NCBI RefSeq assembly: GCF_000299335.2
Contig: NZ_CP004387.1
Coordinates: forward strand, 3,038,001-3,102,000
DNA: 64,000 bases
Reading direction: 5' to 3'
From: Isoalcanivorax pacificus W11-5
GTDB lineage: Bacteria; Pseudomonadota; Gammaproteobacteria; Pseudomonadales; Alcanivoracaceae
Shown here: positions 32,135-41,562 of the stretch, piece after piece
Layout: each line of letters opens with the position of its first letter
Numbering within the stretch: the first letter of the stretch is position 1
Made by a program: the position numbers and the translations under genes
Notes under the pieces: model-generated
What the model was told of the DNA's origin: nothing
Databases searched by the model: none
Seen by the model: the letters and a program-made list of their open reading frames with translations, nothing else

Positions 32135-33634
32135 TCAGAGGTGCGTTTCCGCATACTCCGCCAGCAATGACCGTGGCACGCCGTTCAACTGCACCGACCC
32201 GCCAAACGCAAAGCCCTTGAAGCGCTCCGTCATGTACGTCAGCCCGGAACTGGTCGGGCTGAGGTAGGGGGTATCGATCTGCGACAGATTGCCCAGGCAC
32301 ACGACCTTGCTGCCCTCACCGGCCCGCGTCACGATGGCCTTCATCTGGTGCGGCGTCAGGTTCTGGCTTTCATCAATCAGGATCAGTGATTTCTGGAAAC
32401 TGCGGCCACGGATGTAATTGAGCGCCTTGAACTGGATATTGGCGCGCTCTTTCACATAGTTGATGCTGCCGCTGGGGTTTTCATCATTGAGGTGCAGGGC
32501 CTCGATGTTGTCGTTGATCGCGCCCAGCCAGGGGTCCATTTTTTCCTCTTCGGTGCCCGGCAGGAAACCGTGTTCCTCCGCCAGCGGCGGTGTCGAACGG
32601 GTGGCGATGATCTTGTTGTAACGGCGGTGCTCAATGGTCATCTCGATAGCCGCCGCCAGCGCAAGAATGGTCTTGCCGGAGCCGGCGGCGCCGGTCAGCG
32701 TGACCAGATGCACATCCGGGTCGAGCAGCAGATTCAGGGCAATGGCCTGATGGATATTCATCGGCTTCAGCCCCCAGGCCTGCTGTTCCAGCAGCGACTC
32801 CGGCGGCAGGTGACGCAGCGTCACCACACCCTGCTCCACACTCAGCACGCGGCCGACAAACCCTTCCTCGTCGATGATGAACTGGTTGGGGTAGATTTCC
32901 TCGCCCAGCACCTCACTGACCAGCAGCCCGTGGGAAATCCGGTGCAGGGTTTCCGGCCCGCGCTGCTCGGTTTCCACATTGCTGATGCGGTCCCAGAAGG
33001 AGCCGCTCAGCTCGAAATAACCGCGCGACAACTGGCGAATGTCCGACACCAGCTGATCGTTGTGGTAATCCTCCGCTTCAATACCACAGGCACGCGCCTT
33101 CAGGCGCATGTTGATGTCCTTGGTAACGAGCACATAACGGCGCAACGGATCACGGCTCTTCATCGATACGATATCGTTGATGATGCGGTTGTCGTTCAGG
33201 TGCTCCGGCAACGCGCCCTCGCCTTCAGCCAGCGGCCTGGGCATCAGCACCGACAAGGTGCCCAGCGTGCTGTCCTGGCCACGCGGGATCGGCACCCCGG
33301 CATCCACCTGTTCCGGCAGCGCCGGGCCCAGTATCTGATCGATCAGGCGAATCGCCGCGCGACAGTCGGCCGCGATATGCGACTTGCCGGATTTAAGCCG
33401 GTCGAGCTCTTCGAGTACCGTCATCGGCACGACGACGCCATGTTCTTCAAAACTCAGTAACGAATTCGGATCGTGGATCAGGACGTTGGTGTCCAGCACA
33501 TACACTTTCTCGTGCCGGGCGATTTCTGCGGTGGTGGTGGGGCGGGTGTCGGGTGGAGCGTGCTCGGCTCTCTGCTGGCGTGATTTCCCCGAAGCGATCG
33601 GGACGGAGTGTACTGCAGCCGCGCGTTCTTCCAT
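32135..33634 (-). CDS. PIN-domain/PhoH-family ATPase (YlaK type)
   Basis: A 499-residue fusion. The N-terminal PIN domain (about 40-170; VYVLDTNVLIHDPNSLLSF with acidic residues typical of this RNase fold) is followed by a PhoH ATPase with Walker A GAAGSGKTILALAAA (about 285) and Walker B SLILIDESQNLTP. The combination suggests an RNA-degrading ATPase/helicase. The start at 33634 has AGGGGG upstream and excludes 41 unrelated residues of a longer frame. A second PhoH protein, without PIN, is encoded at 44.5 kb. Confidence 0.92.
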   Translation of the reverse strand: MEERAAAVHSVPIASGKSRQQRAEHAPPDTRPTTTAEIARHEKVYVLDTNVLIHDPNSLLSFEEHGVVVPMTVLEELDRLKSGKSHIAADCRAAIRLIDQILGPALPEQVDAGVPIPRGQDSTLGTLSVLMPRPLAEGEGALPEHLNDNRIINDIVSMKSRDPLRRYVLVTKDINMRLKARACGIEAEDYHNDQLVSDIRQLSRGYFELSGSFWDRISNVETEQRGPETLHRISHGLLVSEVLGEEIYPNQFIIDEEGFVGRVLSVEQGVVTLRHLPPESLLEQQAWGLKPMNIHQAIALNLLLDPDVHLVTLTGAAGSGKTILALAAAIEMTIEHRRYNKIIATRSTPPLAEEHGFLPGTEEEKMDPWLGAINDNIEALHLNDENPSGSINYVKERANIQFKALNYIRGRSFQKSLILIDESQNLTPHQMKAIVTRAGEGSKVVCLGNLSQIDTPYLSPTSSGLTYMTERFKGFAFGGSVQLNGVPRSLLAEYAETHL

Positions 33635-33790
33635 GCTTATCCCCCTGAGGACAGGCGAGTCGGTTAGGGACAGCGGTGGGCAAAATGACGTAGCTCTATG
33701 GCTGAATATGGCTAACGTAAAGCCGAGAGTGACGCCACCACCTGCCGCCGGGTTCACTGACTAACGACGGTTCGATGTTGCCTGGTACTG

Positions 33791-33804
33791 GTGATCGCGA
33801 TCAC
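33791..33804. promoter_or_regulatory. Perfect 14-bp palindrome between divergent genes
   Basis: GTGATCGCGATCAC is its own reverse complement and lies in the 278-base gap between the PhoH gene and the methyltransferase gene. It could be an operator for either. Nothing else in the gap stands out apart from a small CCCGC/GCGGG hairpin. Confidence 0.35.
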
Positions 33805-33912
33805 TCCCGCAAGGGCGGGAAGAGTCTCAAACATAACCCGGTTTTTTTGCACGCACAACAGATCGGATCAAGGTATCGTTGCCGGCGTGTAAAAAACAGT
33901 TCAGGAAATGAC

Positions 33913-34377
33913 ATGACATCGCAGGATCATCCCGAGGTACTGATGCCCCCGCCACTGCTGCACCTGGGCGGGCTGTTTATCGGCTATACACTGGATCGGG
34001 TATTTCACTGGCAACTGGCGCCGTCCGATGAACGGGTCGCGCTGGCACTGTTGCCCGCACTGCCGGCGGTGGCGCTGATCCTGTGGACCGCCCTGCTGTT
34101 CCGCCGCCATCGCACCACCCTCCTGCCGCAGCGCGCCGCCAGCACACTGGTGACCCAAGGCCCGTTCCGCGTTTCACGCAACCCGATCTATCTGTCCTTC
34201 GCGTTGCTGCACCTGGCCTGCGCCATCGCCAACGGCAGCCCCGGCATGTTGCTGACCCTGCCACTGGTGGTGTACGTCATGGACCGCCACGTCATTGCGG
34301 CAGAGGAAGCCTTTCACCAGCGGCAATTCGGCGAGGCATGGCAGGCCTACCGGGCGCGGGTACGGCGCTGGCTGTAG
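33913..34377 (+). CDS. Isoprenylcysteine carboxyl methyltransferase-family membrane protein
   Basis: A 154-residue protein with about four membrane helices and the ICMT/PEMT signature: LVTQGPFRVSRNPIYLSF, a hydrophobic helix pair, then EEAFHQRQFGEAWQAYRARV. Bacterial members are membrane-embedded SAM-dependent methyltransferases whose acceptors are usually unknown (phospholipids or isoprenoid thiols). AGGA lies 7 bases upstream of the ATG. The last 86 bases overlap the 3' end of the convergent YiiX-like gene. Confidence 0.88.
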   Translation: MTSQDHPEVLMPPPLLHLGGLFIGYTLDRVFHWQLAPSDERVALALLPALPAVALILWTALLFRRHRTTLLPQRAASTLVTQGPFRVSRNPIYLSFALLHLACAIANGSPGMLLTLPLVVYVMDRHVIAAEEAFHQRQFGEAWQAYRARVRRWL

Positions 34378-35125
34378 CCGCACGCAGCAGGACCGGCGGT
34401 GCCAGGCTTCCCTGGCGCAACGTCATGCGCTCCGAGCCAAAATGCCCCGGCACCAGCAGGCTTGGCCGTTGTTCCCGCGCCAGCCAGCCCAGACGCCGGT
34501 AGATCTCGGCCACCAGCTCACTGCAGAACATGCCGGAGAAATCCGGCCGGCGCCGGAACCCCGTGACGGTATCGCGGGCCAGTGTCAGCACATAATTCTT
34601 GTAAGGTCGCTGGTGCAGGCGGCGCGCGATGCGCGCGACCATGCGTTGCTGGGCATCCGTGAGCGATTCACCCAGCCGCCGGCGCAGCGCTATATCGCCG
34701 TCATATTCCTCGATCCGCTTCATGATCGGCACCAGCCCGACACCCGCCACCGGCGCACCGACATGAATATCGGCCGATTCGCTCAGGGTGGTGGATTCCA
34801 GAATCAGGGGTGTGTCGTGTTCCGGCAACCGCACCACCATGCCGATATGGCTCCAGTGGCTGCGGGTAAAAAAGCGGATCGTATCGCTGATCGGCCCACG
34901 CCCGGCAAACAACAGCAGATCACCGGTGCGTAGCGTGCCGGCCAGTGGGCCTGGCGGGGAGTGTTCCAGTTGCGGGCAACGCGGCAGCAACCTGATCACG
35001 GGGAGTGTCGCTCCATTACGCTCATGTGACGGAAGGCTAGGGGGCGGCAGTGACGCCCCTGTGACAGTTGCGTCATGGTTTGGTGACGGGCACGCCGTCA
35101 TCAGACTGTCATGGCCGGCCGGCAT
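34292..35125 (-). CDS. YiiX/YebB-like permuted papain-fold hydrolase
   Basis: A 277-residue protein of the circularly permuted NlpC/P60 (YiiX-like) group: TGDLLLFAGRGPISDTIRFF, then SHWSHIGMV with the catalytic histidine, and the nucleophile in SGMFCSELVAEIYRRLG. Members hydrolyse amide bonds of lipids or peptides, with unknown substrates here. The first 45 residues look disordered. The start at 35125 has AAGG upstream. The gene overlaps the preceding methyltransferase tail by 86 bases on the opposite strand and is divergent from the M14-like gene, only 47 bases away. Confidence 0.82.
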   Translation of the reverse strand: MPAGHDSLMTACPSPNHDATVTGASLPPPSLPSHERNGATLPVIRLLPRCPQLEHSPPGPLAGTLRTGDLLLFAGRGPISDTIRFFTRSHWSHIGMVVRLPEHDTPLILESTTLSESADIHVGAPVAGVGLVPIMKRIEEYDGDIALRRRLGESLTDAQQRMVARIARRLHQRPYKNYVLTLARDTVTGFRRRPDFSGMFCSELVAEIYRRLGWLAREQRPSLLVPGHFGSERMTLRQGSLAPPVLLRAATASAVPAPGRPAMPRRIAAGERLPLPQ

Positions 35126-35172
35126 GCTGGCCTTCTTTTCGCGCCAGCCCCAGGACGGAAGCGACTGCCGGC

Positions 35173-36246
35173 ATGCCCGATTACCCCGCGATCGAACAGC
35201 GTCTCTACCTGCTGCAACGTCATCTGCCCGAACAGCTTCAACTGGAGCAACTGCTGCACCAGGGGGCGCGCTGGTTGCGCTGCGACACGGTGCTGACCGT
35301 GCAGCACGGCGGGTTACCCTTGCCGGTGCAAGTGATTGAACTGGGCAGCCAGTCGAGGAACGCCCCCGTCATCGGCTTTTTTGGCGGGGTGCACGGCGTG
35401 GAACGGATCGGCAGCCAGGTGCTGTTGTCGTGGCTGCATTCGCTGGTGCAGCGGCTGGACTGGGACGAACAGATGGCGCGCCGGCTGGAGCGGGTGCGCA
35501 TCCTTTTCATGCCGATGATCAACCCCGGCGGCATCTGGCAGCGCACCCGCAGCAACCCGAGCGGCGTCGACCTGATGCGCAACGCGCCCATCGATGCCAT
35601 CGGCAAGGTGCCGTTCCTGGTTGGCGGGCACCGCATCAGCAATCGCCTGCCCTGGTACCGGGGCAGGCGCGATGCACCGATGGAACCTGAAGCACAGGCG
35701 GTGATCCGGGTGGTGCGCCAGCGCATGCTGAATGCGCCGTTTTCCCTGAGCGTGGACTGCCACAGCGGCTTTGGCCGCCGCGACCGGCTATGGTGCTGCT
35801 ATGCGCGCAGCCACCAGCCCATCGCCCATATCGCTGAGGTGTTCACACTCAAGCGGCTGCTGGAAAGGACTTACCCCAACCATCATCCCTATATCATCGA
35901 ACCGCAGTCGGTGAACTACACCACCCATGGCGATCTGTGGGACTACCTCTACGACGGCGCCCTGACCAGCCACCCGCATCACATGTTCCTGCCGTTCACG
36001 CTGGAAATGGGCTCCTGGCTCTGGGTGCGCAAAAATCCGCGCCAGATGTTCGATTTCTTCGGCTACTTCAATCCGGTCATCGCCCACCGGCAAAGCCGCG
36101 TCTTGCGCCAGCACCTGCCGCTGTTCGATTTCCTGCTGGCCGCCACCGACAACTGGCAGAACTGGATCCCGCTGGCCCGCCAGCGCCCGGCCCTGGCCCG
36201 GGAAGCGATCCGCACCTGGTTCACCGAACAGGACCAGGACGGCTGA
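35173..36246 (+). CDS. M14-family zinc carboxypeptidase-like protein
   Basis: A 357-residue protein with the M14/succinylglutamate desuccinylase pattern: GFFGGVHGVERIGSQVLL gives the HxxE zinc pair, FMPMINPGGIWQRTRSNPSG follows, and SVDCHSGFGRRDRLWCCYA supplies the third zinc histidine. ITLEMGSWLW-like residues near 280 (TLEMGSWLWVRKN) contain the likely catalytic glutamate. No signal peptide is visible, so it is cytoplasmic. It may cleave amidated peptides or N-acyl amino acids; the substrate is unknown. Confidence 0.85.
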   Translation: MPDYPAIEQRLYLLQRHLPEQLQLEQLLHQGARWLRCDTVLTVQHGGLPLPVQVIELGSQSRNAPVIGFFGGVHGVERIGSQVLLSWLHSLVQRLDWDEQMARRLERVRILFMPMINPGGIWQRTRSNPSGVDLMRNAPIDAIGKVPFLVGGHRISNRLPWYRGRRDAPMEPEAQAVIRVVRQRMLNAPFSLSVDCHSGFGRRDRLWCCYARSHQPIAHIAEVFTLKRLLERTYPNHHPYIIEPQSVNYTTHGDLWDYLYDGALTSHPHHMFLPFTLEMGSWLWVRKNPRQMFDFFGYFNPVIAHRQSRVLRQHLPLFDFLLAATDNWQNWIPLARQRPALAREAIRTWFTEQDQDG

Positions 36247-36368
36247 AAGCACAGTCGCACGCACCAATTTGGCGCGACTTTTGCATTGGCACGGGGCACC
36301 ACTGCAGGCAGCAGCCTGCTAGACTCGCTGTCATTCCCCATCGCCATGCCCTTTGCAGGAGCCAGACC

Positions 36369-36848
36369 ATGATGCGCCCGATACTGCTTGCCTCCCTTGT
36401 TGCCCTCACCAGTGGCTGCAGCCACTACCACGGCCCGGAAGGCAGCGACACCGCCACGGTGGTGTTTACCAGCAACAATGTGGCCGCACAGCCCATGGTG
36501 TGTGTGCCTGGGAAAGGCTTCCAGTCCACCCGCTATGCCCTGTCGCGAAACCCGTTTGATTCTGAGGCGATTTCGCAGTTGAACGAGACCCTTCGCAAGA
36601 GCGCCGAAGTACCTGCGTCCCTACCCGCAGGCGAGCCAGTCCGAGTGGGTGTCCAGTTCAGGGAAACACGGGAAATGGGGAATCCGGCGCCATTCCGCTG
36701 CAATGCAGCCGTCCGCTTTACCCCGCAGGCAGGCGCCACCTACTCGGTTCATTTTGTCCGCGACGGCAGCCAGTGTGGCCTCGGAGTCAGCCTTGCCGAT
36801 GGCACCCCCGCACCGGACGCAGTACGCGCTCCCTGGGAATGTCGCTAA
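36369..36848 (+). CDS. Hypothetical lipoprotein
   Basis: A 159-residue protein. The signal peptide ends in a lipobox LTSGC, so it should be lipidated and anchored in the inner or outer membrane. AGGAG lies 8 bases before the ATG at 36369. The mature part has four further cysteines (for example MVCVPGKG, FRCNAA, SQCGLG, WECR) that could form two disulfides, and a VHFVRDGSQCGLGVSL segment. No family is recognised. Confidence 0.72.
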   Translation: MMRPILLASLVALTSGCSHYHGPEGSDTATVVFTSNNVAAQPMVCVPGKGFQSTRYALSRNPFDSEAISQLNETLRKSAEVPASLPAGEPVRVGVQFRETREMGNPAPFRCNAAVRFTPQAGATYSVHFVRDGSQCGLGVSLADGTPAPDAVRAPWECR

Positions 36849-37067
36849 TCAGCAACACTTCGCCGCACCATGACAGGCCCTGTTTTGGTGCGGCGCACCA
36901 CCATGAAACACCCCACTTTTACCCCCTCCCGACACCACACCCCTAAGCTGTTGTTAACAAACCAATAACAGGACTGGCACGGTCTGTGCTTTACCTTCAA
37001 ACAGCGGCTGACGGAAAACCCGCAGCGCTCAGGTATGAACAGAAACGGACCAAGAGGGTTGAATCGG

Positions 37068-37748
37068 ATGAAAAGCAAAAACGTACTGAAAACGACTTTG
37101 ATCGCTGCTGCTGTGGCTGGGGCCGGCATGACTGCACCGATGGTGGCCAACGCGGAAGTGAGCGCCAGCCTGGGTGCTTCCAGCTTTTATCTGTGGCGTG
37201 GTCAGGATGTTTCCAACAGCGCCGGCGTAATCCACGGCAGCCTGGACTATGGCCACGAATCCGGCCTGTACGCAGGCATCTGGGGTTCTTCCGAAGGCGC
37301 TCTGAGCACCGTTGGCGGTGAATATGACGTCTATGCGGGCTTTGCTGGCGAGGCCGGTGGCCTGAGCTATGACGTCTCCTACATCAGCTACATCTATCCA
37401 GGTATCGACCAAGGGATTGGTGAAGCTGGTGACTTTATCCTGGGTCTGGGCATGAGCGGCTTCAGTCTGACCTACTACGCCAGCTATGCGAACGACGATG
37501 ACGGTGACAAAGCCTTTGGTGACTTCACCTACGTCACCCTTGGCTACGCTTATGACAAGTTTGGCTTTCTGGTAGGTCAGACCATCAATGATGCGGACGA
37601 CACTGACTACACCCACATTGATCTGAGCTACAGCCCGATTGAGAACCTGGCCTTCACGCTGTCCAAGGTGGTTGATTCTGACGACCTGGCTGACGTGACC
37701 GACGATCAGGATCCGCTGTTCCACGTTTCCTACAGCTTCGTGTTCTAA
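37068..37748 (+). CDS. TorF-family putative porin
   Basis: A 226-residue outer-membrane beta-barrel protein. The signal peptide (KNVLKTTLIAAAVAGAGM to ANAE) is followed by ASLGASSFYLWRGQDVSNSA, the hallmark of the TorF/Gcw_chp family, repeated aromatic beta-strands, and a terminal phenylalanine (YSFVF) used in barrel insertion. The permeant is unknown. The codon use has more T and A than its neighbours, which may reflect high expression. An intrinsic terminator follows. Confidence 0.88.
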   Translation: MKSKNVLKTTLIAAAVAGAGMTAPMVANAEVSASLGASSFYLWRGQDVSNSAGVIHGSLDYGHESGLYAGIWGSSEGALSTVGGEYDVYAGFAGEAGGLSYDVSYISYIYPGIDQGIGEAGDFILGLGMSGFSLTYYASYANDDDGDKAFGDFTYVTLGYAYDKFGFLVGQTINDADDTDYTHIDLSYSPIENLAFTLSKVVDSDDLADVTDDQDPLFHVSYSFVF

Positions 37749-37775
37749 ACCAGATCCACTGCAAGCACTGCAACA

Positions 37776-37801
37776 GGGCTCTCGTGAGAGAGCCCACCTT
37801 T
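37776..37801 (+). terminator. Terminator of the porin gene
   Basis: Stem GGGCTCTC/GAGAGCCC with loop GTGA is followed by ACCTTTT. Confidence 0.75.
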
Positions 37802-37802
37802 T

Positions 37803-37868
37803 CGGCCCCGCAGGACAATCTCCCTGGTCCTCGCTGTTTACCTGCAAGCAGCCCGTCCTGCGGGGCCG
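37803..37868. repeat. 14-bp inverted repeat with a 38-base loop
   Basis: CGGCCCCGCAGGAC (37803-37816) and GTCCTGCGGGGCCG (37855-37868) are perfect complements. The structure sits directly after the porin terminator and before the convergent PCuAC gene, so it may serve as a terminator for the latter or form a stable RNA hairpin. Confidence 0.8.
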
Positions 37869-37894
37869 ATTCTTATCTCTATGGCGCTGCCCGC

Positions 37895-38329
37895 CTAAGG
37901 CTTCACCACTTCAAACTCCGCACATACCGGCTCGCCTTCACTGAACGTCAGGCAAACCGGAATTTTTTCGCCTTCCACCAATGGCCGTTGCAAACGGAAC
38001 AGCATCAAATGTTTCGCACCCGGCTCGAACACCACTGTCTCGCCAGCGGGCACCGGCACTTCCGGCAGGCGCCGCATGCGGCGAGTGCCGTCTTCCTGGG
38101 GTGCCATGGTGTGCATTTCGCCCGCGCCGGCGATATCAGTGGTCAGGCCGGTCATCACCCGGTCCTGATCCGAAGCGTTGTGCAATGTGAAGTAGCCGGC
38201 CGTGGTCGTGCTCACCGGCGGCACGGCACGAATCCAGCCGTTCTCGATGTGCAGATCGGCGGCGCTGGCCAGCACCGGCAGTGTAACGGCCGCCAGCAGC
38301 AACGATTTAAAGCAACGTCCGCAGGTCAT
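37895..38329 (-). CDS. Periplasmic copper chaperone PCu(A)C
   Basis: A 144-residue protein with a signal peptide ending at ASAAD and a cupredoxin-like domain. The copper ligands follow the PCuAC pattern: EMHTM (His and Met), a downstream RRM methionine and AKHLMLF (His-x-Met). PCuAC delivers Cu(I) to the CuA centre of cytochrome oxidase subunit II. It overlaps the SCO gene by 23 bases, forming a copper-delivery operon that complements the oxidase cluster at 5-13 kb. Confidence 0.93.
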   Translation of the reverse strand: MTCGRCFKSLLLAAVTLPVLASAADLHIENGWIRAVPPVSTTTAGYFTLHNASDQDRVMTGLTTDIAGAGEMHTMAPQEDGTRRMRRLPEVPVPAGETVVFEPGAKHLMLFRLQRPLVEGEKIPVCLTFSEGEPVCAEFEVVKP

Positions 38330-38897
38330 GCTTGATTTCCTCCAGCTCGGCGTCGACGGGATAGAGCTTGCGCACTTTGCCCTCCCGGTCGATCAGGTAA
38401 ACAAAATCGCTGTGCGCAAATTCGGTACCGCCCTCGCTGTCCTCACCCACGGCCAGGTACACCACGCTGTATTGCGCGGCCACTTTCTTCACCTGTTCGG
38501 GGGTGCCGGTCAGGCCAATAAAGTCCGGGTGGAACCAGGCCAGGTATTTTTTCAGGTATTCGGCGGTGTCGCGTTCCGGGTCGAAGGTGATGAACACCAC
38601 CTGCACGTCACTGGCCTCGCCGGTCTGTTCCAGGTCTTTGTAGAGCTGCGCCATGCGCGCCATGGTTGCCGGGCAGATATCAGGGCAATGGGTGAAGCCG
38701 AAGAACAGCAGCACCACCTTGCCCTTCAGGGCATCGCTGTTGAACGGCTGGCCGTTCTGGTCGGTCATCTCGAACTGGCCGCCCATGCGGGTATTCACCG
38801 GCAGGGGTTTGCCGGCGGAGTCACGGGAGGTCTGCCAGAGGACCGCCACCGCCAGCGCGCACACCACAGCGACCGTCATCAGTACCAGCTTCTTCAT
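38307..38897 (-). CDS. SCO1/SenC family copper-binding protein
   Basis: A 196-residue thioredoxin-fold protein with an N-terminal membrane helix (about 3-21). The metal site [14 protein letters not shown] gives C71 and C75, and [15 protein letters not shown] supplies the histidine. SCO proteins load copper into, or reduce the cysteines of, the CuA site of oxidase subunit II. The next gene, overlapping, encodes PCuAC. The separation from the oxidase structural genes is unusual for a pseudomonad-like cluster, which may be why a second SCO-like gene is found there. Confidence 0.94.
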   Translation of the reverse strand: MKKLVLMTVAVVCALAVAVLWQTSRDSAGKPLPVNTRMGGQFEMTDQNGQPFNSDALKGKVVLLFFGFTHCPDICPATMARMAQLYKDLEQTGEASDVQVVFITFDPERDTAEYLKKYLAWFHPDFIGLTGTPEQVKKVAAQYSVVYLAVGEDSEGGTEFAHSDFVYLIDREGKVRKLYPVDAELEEIKHDLRTLL

Positions 38898-39090
38898 GGG
38901 GAGAACCTCCGCTCAGGCAACTTCGGGATGGGTGGGCGCTACCATACTCAGCGTACTTCGCGGATGCCAGCCACAGGGCGAGGCATTTTGCCGCACCGGG
39001 GCGCATGCTGACCGGGCCATACGTGGCATCCCGGCCTGCGCAGGGGGTATAATCGGCGCCCTTTTGAGCCACTCCGGTGTACCCAGTTCC

Positions 39091-40446
39091 ATGTCCCGCA
39101 AGCTGTTTATCCAGACTCACGGCTGCCAGATGAACGAGTATGACTCGTCGCGCATGGCTGACTTGCTCGAGGGCACGCACGGCCTCACGCCGACGGACAA
39201 CCCGGACGAGGCGGACGTGCTGCTGCTGAACACCTGCTCGATCCGCGAGAAGGCACAGGAGAAGGTGTTCCACCAGCTCGGCCGCTGGAAGCAGCTCAAA
39301 CAGCGGAAACCGGACCTGATCATCGGCGTCGGCGGCTGTGTGGCCAGCCAGGAAGGCGACGCCATCCGTGACCGGGCACCGTATGTGGACGTGATCTTCG
39401 GCCCGCAGACCCTGCACCGCCTGCCCGCCCTGATCCAGCAGGCCAGCAGCACCCGTGGCCTGGCCATGGACGTGAGCTTCCCGGAGATCGAGAAGTTCGA
39501 CAATCTGCCGGAGCCGTCCGTGGACGGCCCCACCGCCTTTGTCTCGATCATGGAAGGCTGCTCCAAATACTGCACCTTCTGCGTCGTACCCTACACCCGT
39601 GGCGAGGAAGTCAGCCGCCCGGTGGCGCCGGTGCTGGCGGAAATACGCCACCTGGCCGAACAGGGCGTGCGCGAGGTCAACCTGCTGGGCCAGAACGTGA
39701 ACGCCTACCGGGGCGCCGGCCGGCATGGCGAGACGCTGGACCTGGCCGACCTGATCCTGCTGGTGCGCGACATCGACGGCATCGACCGCATCCGCTTCAC
39801 CACCAGCCACCCGGTGGAATTCTCCGACAGCCTGATCGATGTGTACGCGGAGGTGCCGGAACTGGTCAGCCACCTGCACCTGCCCGTGCAATCCGGTTCA
39901 GACCGCATCCTGGCGATGATGAAGCGCAACCACACTGCGCTGGAGTACAAGTCAAAGATCCGCCGCCTGCGCAGAATCCGCCCCGACCTGTCATTGTCAT
40001 CAGACTTCATCATCGGCTTCCCGGGCGAGACCGACGCCGATTTCGAAGCCACCATGAACCTGATCCACGACATGAACGTCGATGCCAGCTTCAGCTTTAT
40101 CTACAGCGCCCGCCCCGGCACCCCGGCCGCCGACCTGCCGGACGACGTGCCGATGGAAGTGAAGAAACAGCGGCTGGCCATCCTGCAACAACGCATCATC
40201 CAGCAGGCAGCGGAGATCAGCCGCGCCATGGTCGGCACCCGCCAGCGCATTCTGGTGGACGGCTTCTCGAAGAAAGACCCCGGCCAGCTCAAGGGCCGCA
40301 CCGAGAACAACCGCATCGTCAATTTCCGCAGCGACGACCTCGACCTGATCGGCCATTTCGCCACCGTCACCATTGCCGAAGCCTATGCCAACTCACTGCT
40401 CGGCACCGACGCGGTACTGGATGACACCCACGTCGTCACGCTCTGA
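39091..40446 (+). CDS. miaB: tRNA-2-methylthio-N6-dimethylallyladenosine synthase MiaB
   Basis: A 451-residue radical-SAM methylthiotransferase that adds the 2-methylthio group to i6A37 of tRNAs reading UNN codons. The N-terminal domain begins [18 protein letters not shown] and has [12 protein letters not shown] and [12 protein letters not shown] for the auxiliary cluster. [15 protein letters not shown] holds the radical-SAM cluster, and a TRAM domain ends the protein. The ATG at 39091 starts the family match; the upstream frame is unrelated. It is the first of the conserved miaB-ybeZ-ybeY-corC-lnt genes. Confidence 0.97.
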   Translation: MSRKLFIQTHGCQMNEYDSSRMADLLEGTHGLTPTDNPDEADVLLLNTCSIREKAQEKVFHQLGRWKQLKQRKPDLIIGVGGCVASQEGDAIRDRAPYVDVIFGPQTLHRLPALIQQASSTRGLAMDVSFPEIEKFDNLPEPSVDGPTAFVSIMEGCSKYCTFCVVPYTRGEEVSRPVAPVLAEIRHLAEQGVREVNLLGQNVNAYRGAGRHGETLDLADLILLVRDIDGIDRIRFTTSHPVEFSDSLIDVYAEVPELVSHLHLPVQSGSDRILAMMKRNHTALEYKSKIRRLRRIRPDLSLSSDFIIGFPGETDADFEATMNLIHDMNVDASFSFIYSARPGTPAADLPDDVPMEVKKQRLAILQQRIIQQAAEISRAMVGTRQRILVDGFSKKDPGQLKGRTENNRIVNFRSDDLDLIGHFATVTIAEAYANSLLGTDAVLDDTHVVTL

Positions 40447-40457
40447 GATTTATCACC

Positions 40458-40482
40458 AAAAAGCATAACAGCATCGCTTTTT
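40458..40482 (+). promoter_or_regulatory. AT-rich inverted repeat upstream of the sulfate transport operon (possible CysB site)
   Basis: AAAAAGC (40458-40464) and GCTTTTT (40476-40482) form a 7-bp inverted repeat in an A/T-rich block (ATTTATCACC to TAGTATTTCTAA) that stands out from the GC-rich surroundings. Such a block before sulfate-transport genes is consistent with CysB control, but no strict consensus exists and this is inference. Confidence 0.4.
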
Positions 40483-40545
40483 AGTATTTCTAACGGCTGG
40501 GGCGGCTTGCTAAGGTGGCCGCCTCATCACCGGAGGAACCTGTTC

Positions 40546-41562
40546 ATGCCCAGACACACGCTGCTCAACACCCTGCTCGCCGCTGTGGCGGGTGCCGGCC
40601 TGCTGTTTACGGTGACCGCCCGGGCCGACCAGACGCTGCTGAACAGTTCCTATGACATCGCCCGCGAACTGTTCGCGGCGATCAATCCGAAATTCCAGCA
40701 ACACTGGGAAGCGGAAACCGGCGAAACCGTCACCATCAACCAGTCCCACGGCGGCACCTCGCGCCAGGCACAGGCCATTCTCCAGGGCCTGCGCGCAGAC
40801 GTGGTCACCTACAACCAGGTAACCGATATCGACATGCTGGCCAAGCGCGGCCTGGTCGCCGAAGACTGGCAATCGAAACTGCCGAACAACAGCTCGCCCT
40901 ATTACAGCACCACGGCCTTCCTGGTCCGCGAAGGCAACCCGAAAAACATCCGCAGCTGGGACGATCTGGTGCGCGAAGACGTGCGCATCGTATTCCCGAA
41001 CCCGAAGACTTCCGGCAACGGCCGTTACACCTACCTGGCCGCGTGGCTGTTTGCGCACAAGCAGTTCGACGGTGACGACGCAAAAATCCGCGACTTCATG
41101 AGCAAATTCCTGCGCAACGTGGCGGTATTTGACACCGGCGGCCGTGGCGCCACCGTGACCTTTGCCGAGCGCGGCATCGGCGACGTGCTGATCAGCTTCG
41201 AATCGGAAGTGCGCAACATCCGCCGCGAATACGGCGACGGTGACTACACCGTGGTGGTGCCGCCGGTGAGTATCCTGGCCGAGTTCCCGGTGGCCGTGGT
41301 GGATCGCGTGGTCGATGCCCAGGGCACCCGCAAGCTCGCGCAGGCCTATCTCGATTATCTGTACAGCCCCGAGATCCAGCGCCTGCTGGCCGAGTTCAGC
41401 TACCGTGTGCACGATCCGGAGGTAGTGAAAGCCACCGCTGACCAGTTCCCGGAAGTGGAACTGCTGCGCGTGGAAGATGTGTTCGGCAGTTGGGACGCCG
41501 CACAGGAACAACACTTCGGCCGCGATGCCGTGCTCGACCAGTTGCAGGCACGAGGACGCTGA
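40546..41562 (+). CDS. Sulfate ABC transporter periplasmic binding protein
   Basis: A 338-residue binding protein with a signal peptide ([12 protein letters not shown] cleavage near residue 26). Family signatures are [47 protein letters not shown] and [20 protein letters not shown], typical of Sbp/CysP proteins that bind sulfate or thiosulfate. GGAGG precedes the ATG. It heads the sbp-cysT-cysW-cysA operon inserted between miaB and ybeZ. Sequence alone does not separate Sbp from CysP. Confidence 0.95.
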   Translation: MPRHTLLNTLLAAVAGAGLLFTVTARADQTLLNSSYDIARELFAAINPKFQQHWEAETGETVTINQSHGGTSRQAQAILQGLRADVVTYNQVTDIDMLAKRGLVAEDWQSKLPNNSSPYYSTTAFLVREGNPKNIRSWDDLVREDVRIVFPNPKTSGNGRYTYLAAWLFAHKQFDGDDAKIRDFMSKFLRNVAVFDTGGRGATVTFAERGIGDVLISFESEVRNIRREYGDGDYTVVVPPVSILAEFPVAVVDRVVDAQGTRKLAQAYLDYLYSPEIQRLLAEFSYRVHDPEVVKATADQFPEVELLRVEDVFGSWDAAQEQHFGRDAVLDQLQARGR

